In this document: piece by piece, positions 17,501 through 28,088 of the stretch
How positions within the stretch are numbered: the stretch's first letter is position 1
How the letters are laid out: the number at the start of each line of letters is the position of its first letter
Assembly: GCA_016617855.1 (NCBI GenBank)
Contig: JAECUM010094094.1
Location: 1 to 64,000 of the forward strand
Length of the DNA stretch: 64,000 bases
Reading direction: 5' to 3'
Source: Megalonaias nervosa
Lineage: Eukaryota; Mollusca; Bivalvia; Unionida; Unionidae
The notes under the pieces: model-generated
The model's database searches: none
Told to the model about the DNA's origin: nothing
What the model saw: only the letters and a program-made list of their open reading frames with translations
Translations under genes and position numbers: made by a program

Positions 17501-17979
17501 AATCTCCATGGACGTTAGGATACGCTATAACGATTCACTCATCTCAAGGATTAACTATTTCTGATACAAATATCTGGATTGTAGATGATCGGATTGAATG
17601 GTCGAATTTAGTCTATCTTGCAGTTTCTCGAGTCAGAAGAATATCTCAACTACATAGGGTTATTATAGATTACGTGATAACTGAGGAAATCACTAACGAA
17701 ACTGCTGCAATAAAGAAAAAATTAGCGGGTTATAAGCAATGTGACAAAAAAAATAAGCGTGACTTTGATATTGATGCTGAATTTATTATAACGCTAAAAC
17801 AACGACAGAATAATGATTGTGCAAGCTGTAACTGTAAGATGCTATGGCAGTATTCGAATAATAATCCAAGACAATTTACCGTAGATAGAATTAATAGCGA
17901 TCTAGGTCACACACGTGATAATGTGATGCTGACCTGTCTTGAATGCAATCGACGTAGAGGTGCTAGTTTACATAAGTGA
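14576..17979 (+). pseudogene. Family B DNA polymerase-SF1 helicase-HNH fusion (one frameshift)
   Basis: The first open part (14576-16219) ends with polymerase motif A, SVDMAACYPGSF (Asp about residue 400). The second part is open to 17979. Between 16204 and 16216 the frame shifts; the shifted frame reads motif B (IIGKFTQGSS) straight away, then motif C as VRVATDSFYI (GAT at 16513), where the first Asp of the usual DTD is Ala. A superfamily 1 helicase follows: Walker A GCGGSGKTT (about 16738), IIWDEIC, GDHGQPPP, motif V-like GYAITIHSSQGLTI and VI-like YLAVSRVRR. An HNH module with CASC and CLEC zinc pairs closes it (about 17815-17965). No N-terminal exonuclease motifs were recognised. It would replicate the element; the fusion is seen directly, protein priming is inferred from the element type. 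Confidence 0.88.
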
Positions 17980-18564
17980 ACGTGGTGGTAATTGTGTATC
18001 CGCAGGAATTACTTGTAATTGTTCACGTACAAATCCACGCTGAGGGGCTGTAGAATCTAGTCTGTAGATTGCAGGTCTTCCAGTGGATCTAACTATGTCA
18101 GAAATTGTATGTGTAGTAACGCTCCAGATAGGATCGGTTGCTCTTTTTTTTACCACCCTCAAGTTCCTCAGGCTCATATAAATATCTTACAGTTACATTA
18201 CCTAATATTGGTCGAGGTTGTTGTCTGCCATCGCTACGGGCTATATATTTTTTTGTGATCGCATTAGAAGTTTTCATGGAAGTTGCACGAGTAATTTCAT
18301 TATTTAGCGCAGATATCACACCTGGTAATCTTGCAACCCATTCACGAGATCTCTCTCCGGACTTTTAGCCCATGGGGTTCCTGGTAATTTCCCTAATGAA
18401 GCGGCTATATCTCCACCGTTATTTATCGATGAAATAAATTTATATTTTTTTGTGCCACATTTTACACACCTGCCTGTAAGTGCGCGTCTTTTATTTTTTG
18501 TTGTTATTGTCGTTAATCCAGTGGTATCGGTAGGTGCTCTACATCGAACACAATATAAACTCAT
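17968..18564 (-). pseudogene. DUF5679-type zinc ribbon joined to an integrase-C-terminal-like tail (two frameshifts)
   Basis: The start at 18564 gives MSLYCVRCRAPTDTTG and a second pair CVKCGTKKYKFI, a four-Cys ribbon of the DUF5679 kind common in Polinton-like elements, then LGKLPGTPWAKSP. The frame shifts near the A run at about 18363-18366, continues through VRYLYEPEELEGG, and shifts again at the A8 run (18144-18151) into RATDPIWSVTTHTI and QRGFVREQLQVIP before the stop at 17968. The WSVxxxxI...RGFVREQLQVIP pattern resembles the SH3-like C-terminal domain of Maverick/retroviral-type integrases, but no catalytic DDE core is present. It overlaps the polymerase end tail to tail by 12 bp. Zinc ribbon sure; integrase relationship tentative. 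Confidence 0.55.
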
Positions 18565-18576
18565 ATTATTTATTAT
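18565..18576. promoter_or_regulatory. Twelve-bp divergent gene junction
   Basis: Only ATTATTTATTAT-like sequence separates the minus-strand zinc-ribbon start (18564) from the plus-strand ATPase start (18577). Any promoters must overlap the coding starts or lie within the opposite gene, which fits the AT-rich start-codon context seen throughout the element. Confidence 0.35.
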
Positions 18577-19251
18577 ATGGATATAATTGACTTATCAGCG
18601 ACACGAAAACAAGAACCAGTAAAGCACCATCCAGCGCTTCCAAATTCTATCAGAATGATAATAATAGGTCCATCTGGATCTGGTAAAACACAATTATTGC
18701 TTAATCTAATAATGCGATGGCTCAAGTGGGATAGGTTATATTTGGTAGCACCATCTGTAGATGATCAGCGGTGTTATGGGGTACTTAAAGATTTTAATGA
18801 AAATGCAAAAACATTGGACGAAGATGGAAACGATGTTATTGATTTTATTACCGATATCGATGAGGCACCATCTGTAGATGATCTAGATGGACTTATTAAT
18901 AATTTAGTAGTGTACGATGATGTTATGCTGGATAAACAATAATCCAATCCAGCTAGAATATTTTCTCGAGGTAGACATAAAAATACTGACGTGATTTATG
19001 TTACACAACGATATACACAAATACCTAAGGTGATCAGAGATAATTGTAATATTTTGGTTGTGTTTAATGGAGTAGATAATTATACTCTGCAGAATATTTA
19101 TTATACTTGGTGTTCAGGAGACATGGATATGATTAAATTTAAAAACTTCTTTTCAAAAGCACAATCTGTTCCGTTCGGATTTATAACGATAAATTTACAT
19201 GATCCAAGATCTAGATATCGTGTAGGTCTGGATAAAATCTTTGGTCCTTGA
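18577..19251 (+). pseudogene. FtsK/HerA-A32-type genome-packaging ATPase (one in-frame TAA)
   Basis: The frame carries Walker A GPSGSGKT (residues 31-38), the YLVAPSVDDQ strand, and Walker B LVVYDD (about 110-115), then stops at TAA 18940-18942. The same frame goes on with FSRGRHKNTDVIYVTQR, the Gln-containing sensor segment expected next, and ends at 19251. Full length would be about 224 codons, normal for virus packaging ATPases of the A32 type. The enzyme would pump the genome into capsids built by the protein at 6164-7529. The stop falls between Walker B and the sensor, so the truncated product would not work. It ends 12 bp before the right terminal repeat. Confidence 0.88.
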
Positions 19252-19262
19252 TTTTATCAAGG

Positions 19263-19527
19263 TAGCAGCAGAGAGGGTGAATGACCAATACTGAGTGACC
19301 AACGCGTAAATGAAATCGCATAAAAATTTGAAAAAAATACGTCAGCGATTGATAACAAAACTGAGCTAACCCAAACGATTTATTATCCGTTCTCAAGCGT
19401 ATGGAAATAGTCTCGGTTAGAAGCTTTGGTTTAGCGTCATTGACCTTTTTTTTTTAGCCTTCGTAGGAACCTTTATTTTTGTAAAATAAGGTCTCAGGCA
19501 AAGTGGTCTGTTTACCCTCTTTGCAGC
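19263..19527 (-). repeat. Right terminal inverted repeat (265 bp)
   Basis: Reverse complement of 4268-4532 with few differences. The inner end reads TAGCAGCAGAGAGGGTG. The outer end, ACCCTCTTTGCAGC, has diverged slightly from its partner. The host sequence after it (CTAATTGTTATA) shows only weak likeness to the left flank (CTAGATG), so no target duplication is called. Confidence 0.9.
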
Positions 19528-22500
19528 CTAATTGTTATATACTGAGTCAGACTTAAAATTCAAAGCAGACACATAATAAAAGCCGATTCACGAATTAAAA
19601 TGAAGAAACCGTCATCAAAGATATGGCATTTAAAACTTGTCTTTTTTCTTTCTCAACAATATTTAAGACGACTGCACTGATGCAGTCGAACATTTGTTCC
19701 CTTTGCATGGTAACAGCTGTTCAATCATATCTTTATTATGGCATCTTCCTGTACTAAAACGTCCGGTTTCAATGATGGCAGAATGTTGGATTACAGGAGT
19801 CATGTCATCAGTGTAGTCATAATTTTCAGTTTGAAATCACCTGATCTGTTTTTAGATGCATATTTGTAGTTTTGAAAATGTTGTAATCCATGTGAATCGC
19901 TCGCAACTTTCAATCAAAATTATGAATGGTTACATAAAGTGCCTCATGTAGTTTCCCTGTCTCCATAAATGTTTTGTTTATAGGCTCGGTCTCTAAGTTT
20001 TACAGGTGAGAAATTTTTTTTTCCTATCATTGAGTGGGCAATGATCAAAGGTCAAAAGAGGTCGTTTGGTAATTTATTAGTTAAGCCATTACAACATTGT
20101 TGTGGGTGAAATAGTAAATGAATGTATTTAAATTGAGTCTGTTCATGACACAGGCTGATTAAAATTGCTTTTTTTAAATAAAGATGAAAAAAGTGTACAA
20201 AACATCTGAAGTTTCAGCTAATTGAGTTTCAATAAAAATATTGTTAACATGCATTGGTTAATTAATTATTAATTAATCTATCAGATCTAGGGAAGAAATA
20301 GTGCATTCAAAAGTGGCACAATCCCCCCTCCCCACAAACCCCTCCCGATTTGCAAATTTAATCAAGAGTTTTTTCGACAAAATAACCCAAGAGTATAAAT
20401 GTGTGCTGAATGAAAAACAGTTTGATGACCTGTTGAATAATTATAAAGTTAATTAAAATGCACTCTTGAGTTGTATAAAAAAAAAAAAAAAAATGCCAGT
20501 GCTTTATACTGGTTCTGTTTTAATATAGTCAGAATCAATATACTTAAATCTTATGAAGTCAGCTATTGTACATCTTTTGCCATCATGCAACGTCTGTTAC
20601 TGCGTATTTTTCTGGTGACATTTAACATTATGCATAAAAGAAGACAAACCAGATTCTGTGCATGAAAATTTCGAATTATTTTCATACAAATGATGAAAGC
20701 ATTGATACTTCATTTGCCATCACTTTGCTCACTGAATAGATCTACAAATTTGAGAATGACTTGAATTCCCTTTGTCTTTGTGTTGTCACTATCATTCTTA
20801 TTTGACCAGAATTTATTTCATATCTAGAAATTACAAATCAGTTCCACATGAGAACATGTATATGAAATATCACATGAAACTTACCTTTTCGAAGACTCTA
20901 AGTAGCAAAGTAATAAGTTGACATGACACATATCGTGAAAACTCATAAAAAAAAATCATGTAAGAGAGAATTCTGCTCGATCCAATTTGACTAAATTATC
21001 TTATAAAACGGCTGTAATGTGATTGGATTTTCCATATTGTTACTTGATAGCGCTAGCTGTTAACTTGGTGTCCATTCAATGTCTCACTATGCTGTCTGTG
21101 GCCCATAACTTTCCTTAGAATAATGGCCCAGTTAAACTAGACCATAACTTCAAGAGGTCTCTTTGAGACTCAGATGAAGTGGGCAATTCTGACTATAAGA
21201 CTGGGATAAGGGATGAAACACAGATTAAAATTTAAGCTTCATCTGATTTATTAACAGTGACAAAATTATATCACAGTATAAATTTAAGACTCAAATATCA
21301 GGTGCATCACTTCTAAAAATAATAACACTGATTTAACATCACAGTGGTAGTGTGCATTTGACATAAACAGTTACAAATATCGAAGTTTTCATGTAGTCAT
21401 TTTATATTAAACTGTTGCTTAGTGACAGACTCAGAAACACTGGCTAACATTTAATTAAATTCATATGGGTTAACTTCAAACAGAGCCTTGAAAAACACTC
21501 AATGATGTTAACAATAATAACTGACAAATTATGTAAAAAGCCATGAGAAATTGTGGCTTCCTACTCCAACTTGTTGTTATCATTATTATCTGATTTCCTG
21601 TTTCTACTGAACTACAATAAGTATTATTATTTTAATAAGGTCTGCAAAAAATACTTGACCTTACAAAATCATGAAAGATACTGTCTGGTTAAAATTTATT
21701 TGTTTAAGCAAATGTTTAAACTAAAGTTGCTGATTTAATACCATAACAATGAATGAATAAATTTCCTGAAAGGTTTTGAGTATACAGATGTTGATTTCAA
21801 AACTTACTTTCAAACTTGTCTAACATTTATTAAGAAAAAGTGTTATTTTTCCTGGCAATTATTGATAAAGACATCGTGAAATACCTGTAAATTGCTGACT
21901 CAGTGACAAAATATAAACAAAATAGTTACGTTTACTTTGCACAATACCTTACATGGACTTCACAGTAAATTAGTAAAATGACTTTCTCATGCACTGTCTG
22001 AACACACAAAACTCCAAACATTACCATCAGAAACCCAACCAGGTCCTAGCACAGTCACTGACAAGCCCTTTTATACTTCCCACAGAATTCTGCACTTTGC
22101 AGAGAAAATTTTGCCATTCATGGGGTAGCAACCACAAGGAAAATTCTGCAAGCCCTTGCTGTGGCAACCATACTTTGATAACATAAAAACCTTCATAATT
22201 GTGATTAAAATCAGGATTACTTAGTGTATTAGCTAACTGTGCATACAATGAATATATGTCTAAATGGTCAAAATTTGAAATTAAAAAAAGGTTTAGTTTT
22301 AAAATGCATGACACCATAAGCAACCATTGAGATAATAAGGGTAGTGTTCCAAATGTGCCTAAACTGATAATGAAGCTGATACCTAGGAGAGTTATACTTT
22401 GATTCATGGCATAACATGATGAATTTAAAGAGTTCAAAGGATGATTTATGATCAGTTTATATGCAAACATGAAACATACCATCATTTGGTATTGGATAAA

Positions 22501-23327
22501 CATAGGTATTAATGAATAAATTAAAACTGACCGTAAATGTTGACAACACCCACTCACTTAGCTATGATGTTGTAGCCCTGTCCACAACGTAAAGATACTA
22601 GTATTAGTACTACCACCCAATCTGTATTACCACTGAGAGCTTCATGATTAACGAACTTAATTTACAATTTAAAACAAAAATACAGAGGCTCGATTTCCTA
22701 CCCATTACAATATAAGAATTCACAAGTAAAATTTATATATTTCTCTTAATGGTTACAGTACTATTATTTTAAGGGCATCTTTTCGAATGTGAACAGTATG
22801 AAATCCCAGATAGGTGGATTGTTGGATAGATGGATATTTAACAAAAGTAACTGATGGATGACCAAATGATCAAAAGAAAGAAGAGTATATTCAACAAAAA
22901 TTAATTAAATGTTTGTTACTGTCATATCTGCATCACTATATAAAACACATACTTATCATGCAAGTCATGCAAATAAATTATTACATTTATCTTTAATTTG
23001 CTATACAAATAACAACAATTAAAACCAGTGTAGGTATCAGACATGTACATAAAACATCTCAAACCTAATGTATATTCTATCAAATATGACTCTATTCTAC
23101 ATTCACCAATATTTTTCCAGAGATAACATAAGAAAAGTGATCAATGGATTAAATCACATTCATAGATTTTTTAAATGGGGTAAACTGAGTGCTTCCAGTT
23201 TTCATTTAAACTTTGTATTTAAAAGGACAGAATCGATTTCATTGGAAAATTCAATGCTTCATCTGCATTTTTTAAATTTCTACTTTGCATAGCTCAAAAG
23301 AGGACCCTCTAAAGGTCATATTGCCAC

Positions 23328-23440
23328 ACTGCTGCACTATGCATGAAATTGACCACTGCACTATGCATGAAATTGACCACTGCACTATGCATGTTACAGC
23401 TGCACTATGCATGTTACAGCTGCACTATGCATGAGTAACT
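23328..23440. repeat. Short tandem array built on CTGCACTATGCATG
   Basis: Five imperfect units of about 22-25 bp, alternating two spacers (AAATTGACCA and TTACAG). A single unit is present in the duplicated copy near 62005, so expansion followed the segmental duplication. Confidence 0.8.
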
Positions 23441-24859
23441 GCTGCAGAGATGGTGTTATTTCATCTACTGTTTCACTGCATTATCCTTATATTGTGATTA
23501 GTTTTAAACTCATTCACTCCGATGAATAACAAGAAACATCATTTTCATTATGAACCAATTAGAAACCATACAAAATCTGAGACAGATGAAAACCTCATGT
23601 CAAATTACTTTCCATTTAAGAGTAGCAGATCAGCATCATTTAATTCAGAATAAACAAAACATCATAAGAAGTCTTTTAGTTAAAACCCCATGCTAACATG
23701 AGAATTTGTAACAGTGAATTTTGCAGATGTCTTTGTAACATATATCAATTTTAAGTTGATGTATATGATTTTGTACCAGGTTAAATCAGTGGCATGTTTA
23801 AAGATGCTAGTACTTGAGTGCATCTGGTTGGAACTTGATCAATTATTAATGGGGTTCCATTTTATAACTATGTCAGGTGAATCTCAATGGGGTGGCGACT
23901 GGGTTTCGTTTATCAAAATGGCCAAGGGTTAAAATGTTGGAGAAACAGTGTTTGTACTTGTTGAAATATTTGTTGTAAGTTCAAACTTTGTCAAGATTGG
24001 TATATCAAGGCAAGCAGAATTTTACAAACCCTGGAGGGGCATATGTTAATAATGGTGGTTAGATAAACTGAGATGATTGGGTAGTTAATGGTTTTGGGGG
24101 TGTTTCCCAGGTGAACTCTCATGCTTTACACAGAAAAATCAGACAGTCCAGGTTTTTGCAAGAGGCAAAAAGGTCTTGACTCCAGGGGTGGGTGAGACCC
24201 TCATAAAGGCTGTTCCAGGGGTGTGTAGTTTAGATTTGACACACATAACCAGGGTGTAAGGAGATGGTTCTCTAAAGAGAAATTTGAGTGAACCTCAAAG
24301 CTAAAAGGTACTGCATCTTAATTTCATATGTAATTTTTCTTTGATATTAGTCTGAGTGTTTCAATATGAGTGTTTCAATTGATTTGTCTTAAATGATATA
24401 GGAATCATGTATTCTAAGAATTGATTATTATTAGCTTTGTGTTAAGCTTTATGCTGATGAATTGTTAGTTAGCAATATAGTATAAACTAAGAAGTGAATT
24501 TTGTTTAATCTGTTTAACTAAGATGTGAATTCTTTTAACCAATGAATTTGTTTTACTAACATTTGAGCAGCAGTTGTGGACTGTAAAGTTTATAAAATGG
24601 AGCTGCTAATTGCATGTTAGAACTTTGAGTTATTTATTTTTCCTTTTCTAGTAGAGGTGCATCCTGCAATTGGTCCTGTACAATTTTATTTTGATGTACC
24701 TAATTAAATAAATTGTTATATTTGGTATACAGGGCTTGTGTTGTTCTATTCAATATCTCTGCTCAAATTTCCATCTACTCCATCCATTAATTTCATTTTA
24801 ATATTTGCTCAATCTGGGCTATTACACCATGGTTGATTGTCCTCTGGGCATCGATAACC

Positions 24860-25860
24860 CCTAAAAGCCATGACAGCATTCATTCAGGAGAAGTAGTAAT
24901 GACAAAATTTTCATGCTGGCCATTCAGGCAGCCATATCAGACATCAGATTTGCACCATTTTCATTTAGGACTGACTAGACATCATAAGAAGTCATCTGCT
25001 GGAAATACCAAGTCAGCAAGACTTTCCATTCTGAAGGTGAAATGATAACAAGATTTTCAAGATGGCTACTGTGGCAGCCATATCTGATGTCACATTGGCA
25101 CCATTTTCGTTTAATGTTTTGTGGGTTTAATGCTATTTTTCAGCACATGATAAACTATGTGTGGCAGCCAGTATATTTGGTTGAGGAAGAACCTGGGAAA
25201 ACCCCCAGGAAGGACCAATTACCCACATGAATCTATTGGCAAGCTTTCTCACATACTAATATTGGCTGAACCAGAGACTTTAAATCATGCAGACAGTGGC
25301 AAAATACCTGTGATCTATACAGGTGAATGCCTTAGACTACTCCTCCACCCAAGACACCCTTAATGGGCATCATAAGAAATCTTTGAGTGAAAACCCCATA
25401 TCAATATGACTTTCTGTTCAGGTGGAGTTGTGATAATATGATTTTCAACATCACTGCAGTGGTGGCCATACTGGATGTCAGTTCTACATGATTTTTACTT
25501 AGAAGCATCTAGACTTCATAAGAAGACTTATAGTAAAACCTCACGTTTATAAGACCATCCATATAGGAGTTGTGATAAGATTTTCAAGATGGCCACTGTT
25601 GCAGCCATTTTGGACATCAGACTGGTACCATTTTTATGTAGCACCAACTTGAAATCACAAGAAGTCTTTTAATAAAACCCTATGGTTCATATAAATATCC
25701 ATTTAGAAGACGTAGCAATAACAAGATTTTCAAGATGGTGGCCATATTGAACATCAGAGCAGCACCATTTTCATTTAGGATAAACTAGTCCATGGGATGA
25801 ATGTGTATGTAAAGTTTCATTACAGTCATCCAAGTAGTTTAGAAGAAGTAACAAAAACAA
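24860..25860. repeat. Diverged tandem repeats of about 150-160 bp
   Basis: Units recur with CATAAGAAGTCTT, AAAACCCCAT, an AACAAGATTTTCAAGATGGC block and GCAGCCATATTGGACATCAG-like blocks. Related single units lie at about 23530-23700 and 38950-39350. They look like old satellite or MITE-derived DNA and carry no gene. Confidence 0.6.
25105..25335 (+). repeat. SINE-like repeat family B, copy 1
   Basis: Shares an ordered set of blocks with 29609-29850 and 49480-49712: TTTTTCAGCA, GAGGAAGAACC, AAAACCCCAGGAAG, GGCAAGCTTTCTCACATA and GTGATCTATA. The 3' part in the other copies has a CCACTTGGCCACC-like B-type end. Non-autonomous retroelement or MITE; the origin was not resolved. Confidence 0.6.
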
Positions 25861-26185
25861 ACTTGCGATAATGGACTAGCTCTTCTGGTCCATGACCAGC
25901 AGGACTAAAACATAGCTAAAGCGGCACAGATATTTGCAATACAAGTAAAATGAAGGTAGATTATAAACAAGGATTTCTCAGAATGTTGTGTTTCATATCT
26001 ACGTGACTTAATGAAAATGAATCATTGTCCTTACTTTGGCACAAGATATGCCATATCAGTGTACAAGTCTCAATTATACAGAAATATTGTATTAAAAGTA
26101 CTAGTGGAATACAGCAACTGATGTGGATGATGCTGACACAGTCAGAAAAATAGTATTTCTATATTTAACCATTCACATCCTATGA

Positions 26186-26440
26186 ATTAAAATGACAAGT
26201 AATACAGAGATTATCAATAATTTGGTGATATAATTACAGTTTTATACAATGTTACATCATGAATTAAAATGACAAGTAAATATCTGATACAGAGATTATC
26301 AATAATTTGGTGATATAATTACAGTTTTATACAATGTTACATCATGAATTAAAATGACAAGTAAATATCTGATACAGAGATTATCAATAATTTGGTGATA
26401 TAATTACAGTTTTATACAATGTTACATCATGAATTAAAAT
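26186..26440. repeat. Three tandem copies of an about 83-bp unit
   Basis: The units are almost identical and each contains ACAGAGATTATCAATAATTT and TACAATGTTACATCATGAAT. The first lacks eight bases. One diverged unit in the duplicated region at 62757-62840 shows this array expanded after duplication. Confidence 0.9.
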
Positions 26441-26956
26441 ATTCCTCTACTAAAACTCACAGCTTATTATAGACATTTAAAAAAGTATTATCTACTTATT
26501 TACATGTAAAATTAATAGGAAACATTATAAAAAGTACGAACTTTAAAACAGTGTACTAAATATGCATAATAGATACTTAAAACAAATTTTAACTCCTCAC
26601 TAACAAGTCTCTGAAAACATGAGTATTAATTAATGCGTACTACAAACTGATCAGAATCAGAAACCTCATAGGGTGAGTCCGATCTCCTGGACTGGATGCA
26701 ACTCCAAGTGCAGTTGATAAAACATGTTCAAAGGCTTCTCATTGTGATAATGGAACTGTAACAACAACCTAAACTTATTCTTCCTTCTTTGGCCCAGTTC
26801 AAGATGAACAAGGTAATGAATATCACACCGGTATATTCCAGTTCTGTAAAGTATAAACTAACTTACACAATAAGGTATAATGTTACAAAACGAAATAAAT
26901 CCATGCAGATAGACAAAACATTATGCCATTCAACAATGGAATAACAACGTGTCAAA

Positions 26957-28088
26957 TTAACTGAGTTTAATTACATGAATTTTCTTATTATCACTGGAGC
27001 GATTTGTTAAGAGTAATTGGTTTTTGGTCCTGTTGTATGTGACTGCAGCTGGGTACTGTGGAAGCTCAGCAGTAAGGATCTGAAGAACAGTGCCATCTGG
27101 TGATAACTGATGAATATTCTTAGACTGTTTTCCCACAACATATACATTATCATCCATGTCTAAAGTGATACCATAGGAACATTTCAGATTATCAGGGCTG
27201 TAGACAAACAGTCTTCTTCCAGCAATGTCAAAACAGAATAGTGAATTGGTTTCCCATGTTGAGATGTAGACCCGTGTATTGGATGTATTTAGAGCAAGGT
27301 AGCTGTCATTCAATGCACTGTCCCAATATTCATGGTAAGACATCTCCTCTCCTCTGTCATTTATGACACTCCAATAACATTTACCCCTGGCAAAGTTAGG
27401 TCCTGTCACAATGATATTTTCCTTCCCAGCAACAGCGATACCAAAGCATGGTAATCTGGTCTTAATCATCCGGGTAGGTTTGATTGTGTTGTCTTTGACT
27501 ACTAAAAACTGAATTTGATTCTTATTATTTAAGGTCACTGCCACTTCATTGCCATCAAACATGCTGACTCTCCTTGGTTTGTTTGACAGTGGGTAGCTGG
27601 ATATGTTGCTAAATAATGAATCCAGCAGAAAGCATCTATTATTATTACTATCTATGAGCATAACCTGACCTTCTGGCAGGCACACTAAGTCAGTATATTG
27701 TGGATTCTTATCATCTGGACCTTTGACCTCGATGACACCTGCTACTTCCAATTGGCAGTGCTTTTTGGGCTTCCTCACACCTGTCAAAGGGAAATCAAGA
27801 CTTTCTGTCCCTGTCATAAGTTTCATAACTGTACGCTCCACCACATGCTCAGGGCAGTTAAGACCAACTGCATACTTCAAGTCATTTTGTTGGTTGCTAG
27901 TGAGCTCTTCAACAGGAACTATGGTGTGTGGGCCCCTGCTATCCCCACTTTTGCGTGAGAAGCTTGGTACTGGGTACACAAAGTTGAAGCCAGCACTTTC
28001 ACCTTGTCTAAACCCATTATCATCTCGTCTCCATCTTCTTCTTTGGAAGCTCCCTCCTGGAGGTCCCATCTCCTTTTCTCTCTCACAA
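26957..28088 (-). CDS. DUSP11-NHL gene, exon 10 (basic linker and NHL propeller)
   Basis: Acceptor CTTCTTCAG at 28089, 376 codons then stop. It starts CEREKEMGPPGGSFQRRRWR and carries conserved blades of the NHL propeller found in mollusc TRIM2/3-like proteins: LPEGQVMLIDSNNNRCFLLD, KNQIQFLVVKDN, TNSLFCFDIAG and the DNVYVVG signature. A close paralogue is at 63410 to the window end. On its own it would look like the end of a TRIM/NHL gene. Confidence 0.85.

Larger units (their letters stand above)
4268..19527 (+). mobile_element. Complete Polinton/adintovirus-like endogenous DNA virus element, copy 2 (15.26 kb)
   Basis: Bounded by 265-bp terminal inverted repeats at 4268-4532 and 19263-19527. 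Inside are the hallmark genes of a small eukaryotic double-stranded DNA virus: double-jelly-roll capsid protein, adenain-like protease, packaging ATPase and a family B DNA polymerase (fused to an SF1 helicase), plus minor virion proteins and a fibre-like protein. Structural genes lie on the left and replication/packaging genes on the right, with a 1.5-kb non-coding centre. The first gene starts 35 bp inside the left repeat and the ATPase stops 12 bp before the right one, so the element is compact. Several genes carry frameshifts or stops, so it is probably a decaying integrated copy. No complete integrase is present. Confidence 0.9.
19528..26956. other. Host intergenic DNA, repeats only
   Basis: I see no supportable gene here. 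The open frames are short, low in coding character and lack splice context. Recognisable contents are the short tandem array at 23328-23440, diverged tandem repeats at 24860-25860, a SINE-like unit at 25105-25335, the 83-bp array at 26186-26440, and a segment (23045-23560, 26186-26700) that is homologous to 61755-63100. Confidence 0.6.
23045..28088. repeat. Segmental duplication, left copy (partner 61755 to window end)
   Basis: Several collinear blocks match the 61.7-64.0 kb region in the same orientation: around 23060 and 61760 (ATGTATATTCT), the TGCACTATGCATGA block at 23400 and 62005, ATCAATAATTTGGTGATA at 26210 and 62795, AGTCTCTGAAAAC at 26608 and 63008, and the NHL exon. This copy is longer because extra repeats (about 23.7-26.1 kb) separate the blocks. 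Confidence 0.75.

Noticed and set aside
13000..19251. Retroviral-type integrase catalytic core expected in a Polinton
   Set aside because: No DDE-type core was found in any frame of the replication block; only a possible C-terminal remnant at 17968-18150.
4260..19540. Target-site duplication around the complete virus element
   Set aside because: Flanks CTAGATG and CTAATTG are only loosely alike, below what chance would easily give.
22027..22557. 176-codon minus-strand open frame in host DNA
   Set aside because: No recognisable domain, no splice context, and its 3' part looks repeat-derived.
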